The translations under genes were made by a program, and so were the position numbers. DNA of 35,163 nt. Source: Pholiota molesta (lineage: Eukaryota; Basidiomycota; Agaricomycetes; Agaricales; Strophariaceae). Of the stretch, positions 1 to 12,390 are shown in pieces. A model generated the notes under the pieces. It was not told where the DNA came from, searched no databases, and worked only from the letters and a program-made list of their open reading frames with translations. The DNA is taken from assembly GCA_014925825.1 (NCBI GenBank), contig JACGCK010000352.1, forward strand, positions 1-35,163, given 5' to 3'. Positions within the stretch are counted from its first letter, which is position 1. Each line of letters starts with the position of its first letter.

Positions 1-175
1 CTTTTTTGGTGCGAGCGTGGTGGCGTGCTATTCGTATGGTTGGGATGGGTCGTGCGGGATGCCAGCAAGAACCGCCAAAGAGCAGTTTTTCGCTTCCTAT
101 TTGCTTTTTCAGCGCGGAAGGCATACAGTGCTAACCAACACCTCGTTGTATTCACAGCCCACCACACAAAATAAT

Positions 176-1466
176 ATGTCGTCCACCGGGGTTCAGCGCA
201 AAGACGGCCGTGTCGAAGCCGCGTCGACAACTACACCAAGTTCTGGAAGAAGGATTTGTCGAATGAGCAGGAGGCGGATAACGCGAACCGTTTGGACAAC
301 TATACCGAGGTCGTCAACGGTGATTGCACCCACCCCACAAAGCAGTCGCTACTACGTGGCGGCGCATACACACACCACACCGTGCTTATACTGTTTCCCC
401 TTCCCGCTAGGCTACTACGACGGCGCCACGGAGCTGTACGAATACGGCTGGTCGGCAGTCCTTCCACTTCTCGCGGTTCTACCGGGGCGAGGCCTTCCTC
501 GCGTCGCTCGCGCGGCACGAGCACTACCTCGCCGCGCAGATGGTGCTGCGCCCTGGCATGCGCGTGCTCGACGTCGGGTGCGGCGTCGGCGGGCCCGCGC
601 GCGAGATCGCGCAGTTCACGGACGCGCAGATCATCGGGTTGAACAACAACGACTTCCAGATCCAGCGCGCGCGCAAGTACACGAAGAAGGCGGGCTGGAG
701 GGGCAGGTGACGTTTGTGAAGGGGGACTTCATGAAGCTGTCTGAGCAGTTCGGGGAGGGGTACTTTGATGCGGGTATGTGTGTCTCTTACAATGCCTTGA
801 TTGGTTGTTGATGGTTTTTGGTAGTTTACGCCATTGAGGCTACTGTCCATGCACCTTCGTGGGAGGGTGTGTATGGTGAGATCTTCAAGGTGTTGAAGCC
901 CGGAGGTGTCGTAAGTACAAAGCTCAACCTTAAATCCAACGAGATGATAACATGAATACAGTTTGGCGTCTACGAATGGTGCATGACTGACACTTGGGAT
1001 CCCTCGATCCCCGAGCACAAGGAGATTGCACACCAAATCGAATTGGGCAACGGCATCCCCGAGATGCGTCCTCTCCAGATGGCGCGCGAGGCGCTGAAGA
1101 CGGTCGGGTTCCAGATTGAGCACGAGGAGGACTTGGCTGCGCGCCCGGACCCCATCCCCTGGTATTACCCCTCGAGGGCGATATCTCCAAGGCGCAGACG
1201 TTGTGGGATTACATCACTGTCTGGCGCATGAGCTGGAGTGGGCAGCTTGTGAGCCACAATGCGATCCGGGTGATGGAGTGGTTCGGGTTTGTGCCCAAGG
1301 GCACGCACGATGTCGGCGAGTCGCTGAAGGTGGCCGGGGAGTCTCTCGTTGTGAGCGGCCAGAAAAGGTGAGAAGTTTGGTGTTTAGACGTGATGCATGG
1401 CTAACGGATTTTGTGCAGCTCTTCACACCCATGTACCTGGCCGTGAGCCGGAAGCCCAGCAACTAG
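176..1466 (+). CDS. ERG6: Sterol 24-C-methyltransferase (ergosterol synthesis), frame broken in this sequence
   Basis: Transfers a methyl group from S-adenosylmethionine to C-24 of the sterol side chain in ergosterol synthesis, normally on ER or lipid-droplet membranes. Five exons are visible: 176-319, 411-773, 825-910, 962-1367, 1419-1466. Seen: the aromatic sterol-region motif YEYGW followed by [10 protein letters not shown], the SAM-binding [16 protein letters not shown] from 564, [18 protein letters not shown] across the second intron, VLKPGG, YEW, and a C-terminus [13 protein letters not shown]. The ATG at 176 gives the family-like start [14 protein letters not shown]. Five one-base breaks interrupt the frame: base missing at 219-220, extra base at 454-455, and bases missing at 692-694, 1168-1171 and 1363-1366. 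With these accounted for the exons sum to about 349 codons, a normal ERG6 length. Identity is certain. Whether the breaks are real or errors is discussed in findings. Confidence 0.95.
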
Positions 1467-1618
1467 ATGGATTTGACGTTTTTATATGCTTTTATACTAC
1501 CATATACCATAGTACCCTAGTTAGAAAATAGGATTTGATGCTATAATGGGTGCAACCCGGCAAGTTCCGAGTGGGACGAGATTCGGTGGTTGGATTTGCG
1601 TCGAGTTCCTGGACAGAG

Positions 1619-3415
1619 ATGTCGAGCGATCCCAGGGTACACAAGCCCCGTCTGCCGAAAGCCTACAGCGACCAGCAGCTCGCCTTTCTCAAGAGGTCAG
1701 TGCGCACCCGTCCTCGCCAGCCAACGCTCACCCCCAACCAGCAGCCTCCCCGAGTTCGAGCGCCGCTCCCAGGGCTCCATCCGCGGCGACGCCAAAAAGT
1801 TCGCCCTCGAGCGGGCCCAGGATTTCATCGTCACCTTCGGCCTCCCTGACGAGTTCGTCGGCGTCGAGGAGCCCGAGTCCCGCTTCAAAGAGGTCCGTGC
1901 GCCCCTCTCGATTCCCTCCCACTGACACTGACCCCCCGCCCCGCCACGTCAGCAAATCTACAACTGGTTCAAGAACACCGTCGGCCGCACCCGCCGCAAG
2001 CTCGAAGGCCGTCCGCGCTCCGCGAAGAAGGCCGCTGAGAAGAGCAAGCAGCATGCAGCCGCCGCGAACGACGGCGGGGCCGGCGCCCACCCGCGCATGG
2101 CGATGATGCACCACCCGGGGGCGGCGGCAGCGCTCGCGGGCGACCAGCAGCAGCTCGCGTGGGGCGCGGGGGTGGGCGCGGCGGCGAACGTCGTGCCCTA
2201 TGCGCATGCGGAGGGCAGCAGCACGGGCAGCCCGGTGAACCCGAGCCAGACGATCATCTCGCCGATCCAGTACGGGGGCCTGCAGCCGAGCTCGTCGATG
2301 AGCACCGCCCTATCTACCCCGACCACGTCCCACGCCACGACGCACCCTGCGTCCCACGCCCCTGCCCACCCCAGTGCGCACCCCGCGAGCCACAGCCAGC
2401 CCCACCCGTCCGCGCACCCGTCCGCCCACGCAGCGGCGAGCCACGCCGCCGCGCACAGCGCGAACCACGCGCACGGCACCCCCACGCAGCACCTCTCCGC
2501 GCTCAGCCTGAGCATGACGCGGAGCACGCTGCGCGAGTCCTTCCTGCAGGGCCTCGACGCCGCGACGCTCGCGAACTGCATCCAGTCCTTCGTCGCGGGC
2601 CACCCGTCGCCCACGCCGCTCACGCCCGTCGTCGACGCGCTCTTCGACGCGATCTCCGCGGACGCCGCGCCCGGCGCGTTCAGCCGCGACCCGCACCCGT
2701 ACCTCCGGAGCTTCCTCGACGCGTCCGCGTACTTCCCCGGCGCCATCGTGCACGCGGGCGTCGCGGGCCCGCTCGCAGGCCCGCGCGCGCTGCAGATGCA
2801 GATCCGCAAGTACAGCACCTGGGCGCCATCCGCGCCCCCGCGCTCCGCGGCCGCCGCCAGCTCTAGCACCCCGGCCGCGCAGCAGCAGCGCGGCGGCGGC
2901 GCGCCGCCCGCGCCCACGTCGTCCTCCGCGACGTCGCTCTCGGACGAGATGCAGCGCATCGCGAGCGACCGGCAGCGGCGGAAGGACCACATCCAGTGGG
3001 CGCGCATCCACGCGGCGGCGCTCGAGCTCGGGATGCTGAGCATGGGGCGCGTGGGCGAGTCGGACAACAGCGGCTACGCATACGCGATGGGGCGCGCGTT
3101 CTCGGAGATGATGGCGCGCGACGCGGTGTGGGAGGCGGACGAGGTGGAGTGGGTCGCGGGGATCTGTGTGCTGCGCGCGGTGATACGCACGGCGATGCGT
3201 GGCGATCGGCGGCAGCGGGATGAATATGATGAGCTGCTGCGGACGTATGAGGGCAGGTGGAAGGAGATCAAGGATGAGGCGAGGCAGGCGGTCGTTACAG
3301 TGCGTTGAACTTTTTGTTGTTGTGTGATGATGGTGCTGATTGGTTTTTGGGTGGGTAGGAGGTCTTGCTGTCTGCAAAGGACGATTTGGCGAGACTCGAC
3401 GAGTCGCTTTCGTAG
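1619..3415 (+). CDS. Uncharacterised protein with WFKN homeodomain-like motif and His/Ala/Pro-rich region
   Basis: Not recognised as a named gene. Four exons fit in frame: 1619-1695, 1745-1892, 1953-3299 and 3359-3415, giving about 542 residues. The start MSSDPRVHKPRLP at 1619 is preferred over an in-frame ATG at 1550. At the start of exon 3 (about residue 76) QIYNWFKNTVGRTRRK resembles the recognition helix of homeodomains (WFxN followed by basic residues), and a lysine-rich stretch follows that could act as a nuclear localisation signal. Residues around 200-255 are a low-complexity run rich in His-Pro, Ser-His and Ala-His. The C-terminal third is more ordinary and partly helical. The last intron (GTGCGT donor at 3300, TAG acceptor at 3358) extends the protein by a short acidic tail ending LARLDESLS. 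Without it the frame stops at 3308. A role in DNA binding is inference only. Codon use is strongly GC-rich. Confidence 0.7.
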
Positions 3416-5150
3416 CCACTTCAGCCACCTTCATTCAGGTCTCAACATCTACGCATCCATCCATGGACTGTCACTCGAACTTTGTACGGTTAAAAAGCTG
3501 TCTATCTCTTTCTGTGCCTCGTCGAATTGCTGTGTATGTTTCATGTCACTCTTCACTTCTTATTATTATCCCTCCTCTTCATGTGTTGTGTGTATACCAC
3601 ATACCTACCTCATCACAAACATATACACCAATGTGTGTTGTACTACATCATGTACCTCGCTATACCTTCGGACGATGTTCAGCTTCAACCGTAATTTATT
3701 ACCTTTTCCGTTTCCCCCACCTTTCTCAGTTTCTCGCCTTTACTTCGTTTATCGATTCCTCTACTCCGATACATTATACTCCAGGTTTATTTTCCTTTGG
3801 ACTCTGTTATTCGTTCATCCACATCCATGGCTCATGACTCAATTGACTATCCCACTCCGCTGTCCGCTTTCTGAATCTCCGCAAATTTGGTTCTTTTATG
3901 TTCTCGTGTAGTAGCTTTTCCGTAGCTACATCCTTTACGCAGTCTTCTGTTGCTATCGATTGCTTTTATGACACTGTCATCCCGCAGAATTCTTGATGAT
4001 AATGCTTATCCTCCGGCTCCGCATTGGAGTACTTATGGAGTTTGAAAAAGGGGTTCCTCCTCGCTTTCGTGTCTGGAAGGGGAATGAGATCGTGCAATAT
4101 GGAGCCACACCAAGCGCATATATTCAACTTCACCGTCTTATGCCAAAGCTTGGAGGTCGACAGGAACGGCGTCAAGCGCTAGGCTGCACTACGGAACGGC
4201 TGGTATGTGAGAGAGGCGGCTAGATAAGGTGATGGAGTGCTAGGGCGCTATGGTTGGCCCTAAGATCGGACGGAATCGGCAAGGTCGTACTCTAAATTAT
4301 GGAGCCCATACATAGGGCGATAACGGTACGCAAAAGTCGACCGACGTCAGAGGAAAGGATGGGTGTCGTTGGGTGAGACGACGTCGCAGTCCTGGATCCT
4401 TGAATGTAGTGGAGGAGACGGGCGGGCGGGCGACTTGGATGGAATGCATGTGCGGATGGGATGCATGATGAGGCCTGAGGCCTGAGGTCTGTCCAGAACG
4501 CATTGACTTGGAACGTCAGTGCGCTTTCCGTCGCCGTCGAACATTGTAACGCTGCACTATCGCTCTTCTTGGATGTTGACAGGTTGAAGGATCGAAAAAG
4601 AAGTGCCGTAGTGGTAGTAACCTTATGGATGTTGGGCCTCTTCCTGTAAATTGCATTGTTCGATGAGAGGGGTTTTGTCGAACTATGGTGCGCAATTAGA
4701 AGGTGGGCCACTCCAAGGCCACTCCATGGGCCACGAGTACATGAAATCCACATCCTTAACGATCTTGCTGACTGGATCTACTGGAGAAGGCAATCATGGA
4801 CAGGATATCGAGGCGGAAACTCATCGCAGTCCAATTCTGAGATCGTCGGAATCAAGGACACTGAGAAGTTCAGGATTTTCGTCTTCGAAACCGCGAAGGA
4901 GCAACTGAACAATGCAGGATCCAAGTTAGATCAGTTCGCCGGAAAGACCACATAACTTACCAGTGCTTCAAAGCAGCAAATGTTGAAGATGCTGAAAATT
5001 TGATGCAGGTTGACGTTGATGATCACACATGAAAGGATATTCAGAATAGGTGTCCGAGAAGAGATAATAATTATGGGCAAATGATACAAGTGCAAGTACA
5101 ACCTTGAACGCAAAATACAGAGCAAACAAAAAATAGAAATAGAAAAGTAT
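3416..5150. other. Intergenic, no gene supported
   Basis: About 1.7 kb between the preceding gene and the end of H2A. The first 550 bases are strongly pyrimidine-rich on the + strand, as expected for 3' untranslated and spacer sequence. Around 4468-4495 a short G/C-rich motif (TGAGGCC) repeats imperfectly about three times, next to GGGC repeats near 4422. Open frames exist on both strands (for example 4292-4753 minus and 4656-4955 plus), but none shows a recognisable domain or a convincing exon structure. Confidence 0.5.
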
Positions 5151-5750
<600 letters not shown>

Positions 5751-6090
5751 GGTGAGTGTGGTGGTGGTGTGGGTGGTGGTGGTTAAGGTGGGTGAGCGAC
5801 GAAAGGCCGGGTGGTGGTGGGGTGAAGGAAGGAGGTGTAATTGGGGACCGTCATCGTCGAGCTGTATTTATACGGGAAAGAGAGAGGCCGCACGAGCCAC
5901 CAAACCAGGCTGTGTAAACAACAAACGAAATAAGGTTCAGCACACGCCCAGGCACACGTGATGCGCGCACCGTGCCAAAATGATCAACAAAGACGCGACA
6001 TTTCAAACACGGACAAACGAACGCGCCTCTATATAATCCCTCGCCTCCGTTCCACACCACACACCACCTCCTTCGCCCTCATCATCACCA
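5751..6090. promoter_or_regulatory. Shared divergent H2A/H2B promoter
   Basis: A 340-base region separates the two histone start codons. A TATA-like element faces H2A at 5865-5872 (TATAAATA on the minus strand) and another faces H2B at 6030-6036 (TATATAA), 55-61 bases before its ATG. Between them are CGCG-core sequences such as GACGCGAC near 5993 and AACGCGCC near 6020, similar to the MCB/SCB sites used for G1/S expression in fungi. The divergent layout is the classic way histone pairs are coordinated. The regulator assignment is inference. Confidence 0.75.
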
Positions 6091-6695
6091 ATGGCCCCCA
6101 AACCCGCTTCCACTGCCGGCAAAGCCCCCGCCTCCACCGCCTCCAAGGCCCCCGCCAAATCCACAGAGGGCGCCAAGGCAGCGAAGAAGACTTCAAAGGC
6201 CGCTGCCCCCGCTGACGGCGAGAAGAAGAAGAGAAAGAAGGTCCGAAAGGAGACTTACTCCTCCTACATCTACAAGGGTATGTTATCCGCCTCTCTTCTC
6301 GCGTCGCCTTCGCTCACCTTACGCGATTTCAGTCCTCAAGCAGGTCCACCCTGATACTGGTATCTCGAACAAGGCGATGGCTATCCTCAACAGCTTCGTC
6401 AACGATATCTTCGAACGCATTGCCACTGAGGCTTCCAGTACGTTTCCTTTTGCCTTTACGTCTTTGAAGGTTCTCACCATTCTATTCATCAGAACTCGCT
6501 GCTTACTCAAAGAAGTCAACGATCTCCTCCCGCGAAATCCAAACATCCGTCCGCCTTATCCTCCCTGGTGAACTCGCCAAGCACGCCATCTCAGAAGGCA
6601 CCAAGTCAGTAACGAGTACGTCTTCTTTACTCTTTCACGCCCTATTTGCCTCTGATTTTCTGTCTGCAGAGTTCTCATCAGCGGGAGCCAAGTAG
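6091..6695 (+). CDS. Histone H2B
   Basis: Core nucleosome histone that pairs with H2A. Four exons, all in frame: 6091-6277, 6333-6437, 6493-6615 and 6670-6695, about 146 residues. Seen: an Ala/Lys/Pro-rich N-tail with MAPKPAST at the start, [70 protein letters not shown], and the C-terminal SVTKFSSAGAK, which includes the lysine ubiquitinated by Rad6/Bre1 in fungi (family knowledge). The introns have GTATGT, GTACGT and GTACGT donors. There are no frame breaks. It is divergent from H2A, with a TATATAA box about 60 bases upstream of the ATG. Confidence 0.97.
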
Positions 6696-8084
6696 ATGTT
6701 TCATTTTCGTCCTCTAGCTATCATTATGGTTTCGGTGTATATCATTGTATTTATTTAATCCATTCTCATTTCTCTTGCCCTCCATCCAGTGTGATTTGTT
6801 TGTGCTATCATCCAATACAAAGCTTGCTAATTGTTGAGTGTTACTGCTTATACGGTCTTATTGCTGTCTTATCGCAAGTGGGACCATGCACATACAAAAT
6901 GGCACTTCAAAGCCTCAACAATAGCCATTTCCCTTCACGTCCGGGCGATAGATTCAACTTCGACAACTCTGACTGGTGTCCCCTGCTCGTTCAGCAAATT
7001 CATATCTAGGCGATTGTGGTTATATCAGACCCACAGAACGCGGTCGACTTGGTTGCATGTCGTCAGAATACGCTCTAGGATTGTTCTAGGAACTCATCCC
7101 GCTACTCGACGCATTTGCGATCGATGTTGGCCTCTGGACTAGGGCTTGGCCTCCCATGACACGTCCGTAACGCTCATTCATATTTTATTCTTTTGTCGGT
7201 GGAACAGACGTTGCAAATGCTATGCACACCTAAAAGTGCCATGGAACCTAAGCTTGTTTCCTGCCGAAGGATGAGAAGTTCTTTCCCTCTCTTCGAGTGA
7301 ACGGTCACCGGTCTACAAGTTGGATTCTGCGTAAGCAGGTCTTTTGTTTCTGCCCGCTGCAGCACTCTCAAGCATTTCGATTCTTTACGTCGCTCTTTTT
7401 GCTTGGCTAATTTTTCTTAGAGTCAAAACACGGATTTCGATTCGTCGTATTGATTGTCAACAGGCAGGCAATGAGCTCTAAACTCTTGGGCTACAACCAG
7501 CTTCATCGCACTTCGAATTCCGAAAACATCTACATATCAAGTAGGTCTGCCGCGAACGTCTCGGAAGAATTGAATACCGCTTGTATCCATTTCTAGTTCA
7601 GTGCGTCTCGTTTTACTGTAGTCGGTCTCAATGCGACAAAATCAGGGGAACGATGCGTCCGTCTATTATAAAACCCACTCAACATCCACAGCTTGAGCAA
7701 GCATCATTTTCCAACGTCTCTTGAAGTGCTTTGATGGCACAGGTTTCAGGGATTTCAGGTCCCATTGCGGTGCTGATATCCAAACTTGGCACGACATGGG
7801 CGTCTAGACGTTTGTTATAATTATGTATAGTAGCCCATTGACACTTAAGCTAGCGCTGTGTTGATCTGTCAAGTTCTCGGAATGGGGGCGGTAATCTTGT
7901 TTTCCTGAGCACCTTTTTTGCTCATTCATACTCAGTATATATAGGCGCAACGTGTAGCATGGGCGCTCCAATTTTCTAGTCCACCATATCCATAATTTGC
8001 TTCACATCTTTTAGGCTTTCCCGAAGCTTTTGATCCGTTCGCACGATCGCTAAACGCCTAATCGGAAATATTGCAGTCGCATTG
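6696..8084. other. Intergenic, no gene supported
   Basis: About 1.4 kb between H2B and the zinc-cluster gene. It holds the 3' untranslated region of H2B at the left and the promoter of the transcription factor at the right, with TATATATAG-like sequence near 7937. Only short unconvincing open frames are present, without a start, splice pattern or motif supporting a gene. No tRNA-like box pair was noticed. Confidence 0.5.
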
Positions 8085-11000
8085 ATGAAAACGAAGACCT
8101 CTGGCTCTGGTAACCCTCGTGGACGCGGAAAATACCATCCTGCATGCGATGTGTGTGCGAGAAAGTAAGCATCATCAAGTTTTACTGTGGAAAAAAAACA
8201 CTCATCAGCTGGCAGGAAAATCGGGTGCGACGGCAACCAACCTGTATGCCAACCATGTCGCCAACAAGGCCGCGAGCTCGAAGTGCGTATTTCGTCTGCT
8301 AGGAAGGATGTTTGCTAGATATTTATTGTCTGTGACAGTGTACGTGGACCAAGAAACCAGCGCGCAAACCGCGGACGGAGCAGCACTTCGAGGCCATGCA
8401 CAAGCACGCAGCGAGTCTCCGAGTGCGAGCTCTGGAATGGAGGAAATACGCCGATTATTTGGAGTCCCAGCTGGGCCAATCCGCACATCGAAGCGGTGAC
8501 TTTCGTGCTTCGCGACCCTCAGACACCGATGGACTCTTGGGCCCATCGCCCGACATACTCGACCACGAACTTGACCTGGCCAGCGATGATGATGGCGCTT
8601 CGGACCCTGGAGATCCCGCGAAGGAGCTGTGTATTCCTTTGCAGAGTTTGAAGGTACGATACATTCTTCATTCTGCTCTCCAATTACGTCTCACGTCGCT
8701 ATCACTAGCTTGAAGAGAACGGGTTTCTCCACCACTACGGCAACCCCTCCCCATTCCGATTCGAACACGTAGAACCACCGCCACCGTCCACGCAGCTGTC
8801 TCGATTTCCCGCTCTCGCGCAGCAACCCGATGCCACCTATGTGTTGCTCACAGACGATGCACCAGGCCACCGCTATAATCCCGACTTCGATTGGTCACGA
8901 CATCTCCCGGACGTAGTATCGTTGGACCGTAGAACCCATGATAAGTGAGTATATGCACAATGTATTCTCCCTCATACAATCTCATTGAACCTGTGGCTTT
9001 CATAGAGCACTTGATTTAATTTTCAAGTTTTTTACATCATGGTGTCTCCGCGTCGTTCCTGCACTTTTTCTAAGGGACATGTATCGTTCATTGTCTGTTC
9101 CCGCCTCCCATCCCTCACCAAAGACCCCACACTATTCACCGATGCTCCACAATGCCTTGGTGGCGCTTGGACTAGCGTTTGTAGACGATCAGAAGTTACG
9201 AGACCTCAAGTCCCGGCAGTACTTTGCCAACAAAGCGAAGAGTTACATCGAAAGCGAGTGCAGCAAACCTAATTTGAGTGTTGTCAATGCACTATCCATT
9301 CTGGCAAGTTTCCATAGTTCGAAAGGTGATCAAACATTAGGCTACTTGTTCTTCGGTATGTGTATCTCCCCTCGTGTAATATCAGCGACTGATTGTTCGC
9401 AGGAATGAGTGCCAGGATGGCCCAAGCTTGTAAGCTTCGATTCTCCTTTCAATCTTTCTGAATCTGATCACTTTCTTAGTGGGTTTGAGTGTGAACTGCT
9501 CCGAGTGGGTGAAAGCGGGATTAATGGACGAGTCCGAGCTGCTAGATCGTCGATGGACACACTGGACAACCTTCACACAGGCAAGTTGTTCCTTTCTGCG
9601 AGGTATTAGTTCCTCACATGTTTTGCGTAGGATGTGTGTTGGTCCCTTTATGTAGGCCGTGAATTTTGTGTACCTACACCCACCACCGACACCGAGGCCT
9701 TCAAGGTTATTTCGAAGCCCTTGGTCGACTATGATTATGACCAACTGCCGTGGGTGCATCCGTCGTCCAAGCTCGAACCTCAGCCAAACTACTTGACGAA
9801 GACGTTCGAGGCGACGTGCGAGCTGCTGACCATCGCGCGGCGTATTATGGATGTAGTGTACGTCTTTATGTTTTTTGTGTGACAATAACTTACCCTTTTT
9901 CCTATAGTAACCGTTTGGACAGGTCCCACAGCCGTCCATTGGCCATTAACGAGCTGATCACTGAAATTGAGTCAATACACGCCTTGCTTCTCATTCCTCT
10001 CGAAGTGCTAACTTGCCATTTGTAGCCTCAATCTTAATACATGGAAAGGTGGATTATCCCCGAGCTTGACATCACCCATAAATCGCGACAGACCGCAACG
10101 CCGCACAAGCTCATGATGCATCTTGCCTACTGGTGGCTCTTCATCCTCCTGCATCGCCCTTTCTTCCAGCGCAAGGGGCGACTAATATACAGTAGTGACC
10201 GGGAAATTGATCACGTCAAGGTATTGTTTTTCCAAAAAGTTTCATTGCAATTGTTGATCTAGTCGCTTCGTCAGCTTTGTCGGAGAGCAGCCGAAAATAT
10301 AATGGAACTACTCATGACTTGGCGCTCCCTTTATACCCTTCGCTACTGCCCTGTCACTCTCATCCAGACCGTCTTTTCTGCTGGGACGGTCTACCTGCTC
10401 ACTGGAATGCAGGCGAGCACCGGTATTCGTGTCGCCCAGAAGGAGCTCGGCCATTCAATTCGCCAACAGGAACTTGTCCTGGAATACTTGAACGAGATCG
10501 GCAAGTCCTGGCAATGTGCCACCAACATTGCTGGTATCATGAAGAACCTCATGAATGAGCAGCTGAAGCCCCTCCTGGAGCGCAGGACCATTCCGATCTC
10601 GCCTACTGGTGCTTTGTTATCGCCCGCAAGGGGAATTAATGACAACGACGATGACCCCAGTCCCTCTTATTCCTCGTCTAAAAGCCGTGACCGACGCCAG
10701 TCTTCTTCAGTGAGGCCCAAGCAACACCGTATAGACATTCATTCTCACAATCACCCTATAAACGACACCTCTGATCCTTCTTTTGCTACGCATCGCGCAT
10801 CCCTTTCTCCTAACATCATCGTTTCTCATAACGAACAGAATGCATCCACCTATGCCGTCTTTTCCTCTTCTGGTCTCTCGCGTTCTGCTCCCATTCCTAT
10901 CCAAGCTGGCAATTCATCTTTTGCGTCTAATAGTCAATCCAGTCTCCGTCCCAGCTTCATTGATTCCCCGTTCCAGCATCGCTCCCACCTATTCAGTAGC

Positions 11001-11521
11001 GGCTCCGCCAGTCCCATCGTCCCTGACGTCGGTTCTCTTTATGGCGCTAGTGTACTTTCATCTTCCGCTTCGACTTCATTCTCCCTGGACGATACTAATA
11101 TCGGCGTTTATGGTCATGCCATGGCCGATCCATCTCCAGTTCTGGATGAAGCCAGTCACCTGTTCCAGGAGAACAGCGCCTCGTTTGATGTTCTGCAGGA
11201 GTTAGGGACAGGCCAATCGTACCAGTCTTTGTCGTCTGCTAATGAGTACAGCGGTCAAGAACTTTCGGAGATTTTGGGTATGTTAGGTGGGGGACGCTGT
11301 CGATGGCGCCCTCAACACCCTTTGTCGGGCTCAATTTTGACTCTACCGTCCCGCTTTCACCTGAACCTACCTTCGCCTTTGAATCGCCACAAACGTCCTT
11401 CAGTAGGACTGGCTTTACCAATTACGGTTCTTCCATGGCCTTCGAAGACCTTGCGCACTGCGATACTGATATGGATGACGGCGCAATATGGGATATTTGG
11501 GCCCAGACCACGGAGAGATAG
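8085..11521 (+). CDS. Zn2Cys6 fungal transcription factor with fungal-specific middle homology region
   Basis: Putative nuclear DNA-binding regulator. Exons: 8085-8164, 8216-8282, 8339-8653, 8709-8944, 9006-9355, 9403-9429, 9480-9580, 9631-9857, 9908-9970, 10026-10220 and 10263-11521. The first three exons encode the zinc cluster CDVCARKKIGCDGNQPVCQPC, with the sixth cysteine opening exon 3 (CTWTKK). The spacing is C-x2-C-x6-C-x6-C-x2-C-x8-C. A helical stretch with EWRKYADYLESQL follows, as in coiled-coil linkers of this family. The middle region contains LVALGLAF, GMSARMAQALGLSVN and DVCWSLYVGREFCVP, typical of the fungal_trans domain. The last exon is Ser/Pro-rich with an acidic end. The intron at 9581 has a GC donor. 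Two one-base breaks (missing base at 10058-10061 and at the G run 11289-11293) interrupt the frame. The target pathway cannot be read from sequence, although nirA/xlnR-like families are the nearest type. Confidence 0.88.
9581..9630 (+). other. GC-AG intron in the zinc-cluster gene
   Basis: The exon before ends in ACACAG and the intron starts GCAAGT, the usual strong consensus for the rare GC donor class. It ends in GCGTAG. Splicing here joins WTTFTQ to DVCWSLYVGREF, matching the conserved middle homology region. No GT donor nearby keeps the frame. Confidence 0.8.
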
Positions 11522-12390
11522 TTGACGTTATTATATTCTGTGCTGTCACCAACTGATACGGAGTAGGTAGCTTTTGATCTTTCTATAGTGGGTGCATAAG
11601 CAGACTGATCTTTTGTCAATACACCATTCATAGAGCTGATAAAGATATTCTAATTCTTGCATAATACATATACATTATTAACCTTCTATTCGCCGCAGTC
11701 GTCTACATGACGGCTTCAGCGCTGTCTTGGCAGCATGAAACTGATATCGGGGATCGTCTTTCAATTAGATACATATCACAATACTAGATTACAATCTAGC
11801 TGGAGCCTGGCGTTGATGGATTCCAGTCAATGGCTGATAAACCCTAGGCTGAGGTTGTGGTAGTAGACTTGTCGAAGAAGAACGGCTCCAAAAAGCAAGA
11901 TGGATAGATAGTGACATTGTCTCAATGTCTATCTTGTGGGATGAGTGGATGGTGAAATATAGTATGACATGCAAACGTACTAGATGCCTGAATTAAATTC
12001 AAAGATCGATCCTACATAAATGTCAACTGAAGCTATGAGCGACATTGTGGGTGGCTAAATGTAATTGCTAACATATAAGTCGTACTGGAGAACTTAGCTC
12101 TTGGACATAGAAAGAAGTGTTACCGAGTTTCGGAACACTGAATATAGGCATACATCAAGATTCGAGGAGTTGAGTCATTTACTGGACTAAATATAGCGCT
12201 ACGCAACTTGAATGATGGAGTCCTTCAACCGCATGGGTATCGTACATATAGTATACAGTCATCAGATACGGGAGACTGCCACGCCACAGCAGGTGTCTGG
12301 CCAATTGTATATAAGGACCACAAGTTCGAAACGAAAGCCCACAATCTCCAATTTCGACGAACTTGAATTAACTTCATAAACTACAGCATC
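11522..12390. promoter_or_regulatory. Intergenic region with promoter of the NmrA-like gene
   Basis: AT-rich spacer without a supported gene. The right end is the promoter of the next gene: GTATATAAGG at about 12308-12317 lies roughly 75-80 bases upstream of the start codon at 12391, a good TATA-box position. The left end is the 3' untranslated region of the zinc-cluster gene. Confidence 0.5.

Noticed and set aside
2198..3434. Very long minus-strand open frames opposite the WFKN gene
   Set aside because: They are explained by the high GC content of the coding strand. They are Arg/Ala-rich without motifs or splice sites.
3324..3911. 195-codon plus-strand open frame after the WFKN gene
   Set aside because: It translates pyrimidine-rich 3' sequence into Cys/Phe/Leu/Ser runs and has no domain.
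4292..4753. 153-codon minus-strand open frame starting with ATG
   Set aside because: No motif, no splice context and low-complexity Ser/Thr composition. It lies opposite other random frames in a spacer, so it is probably chance.
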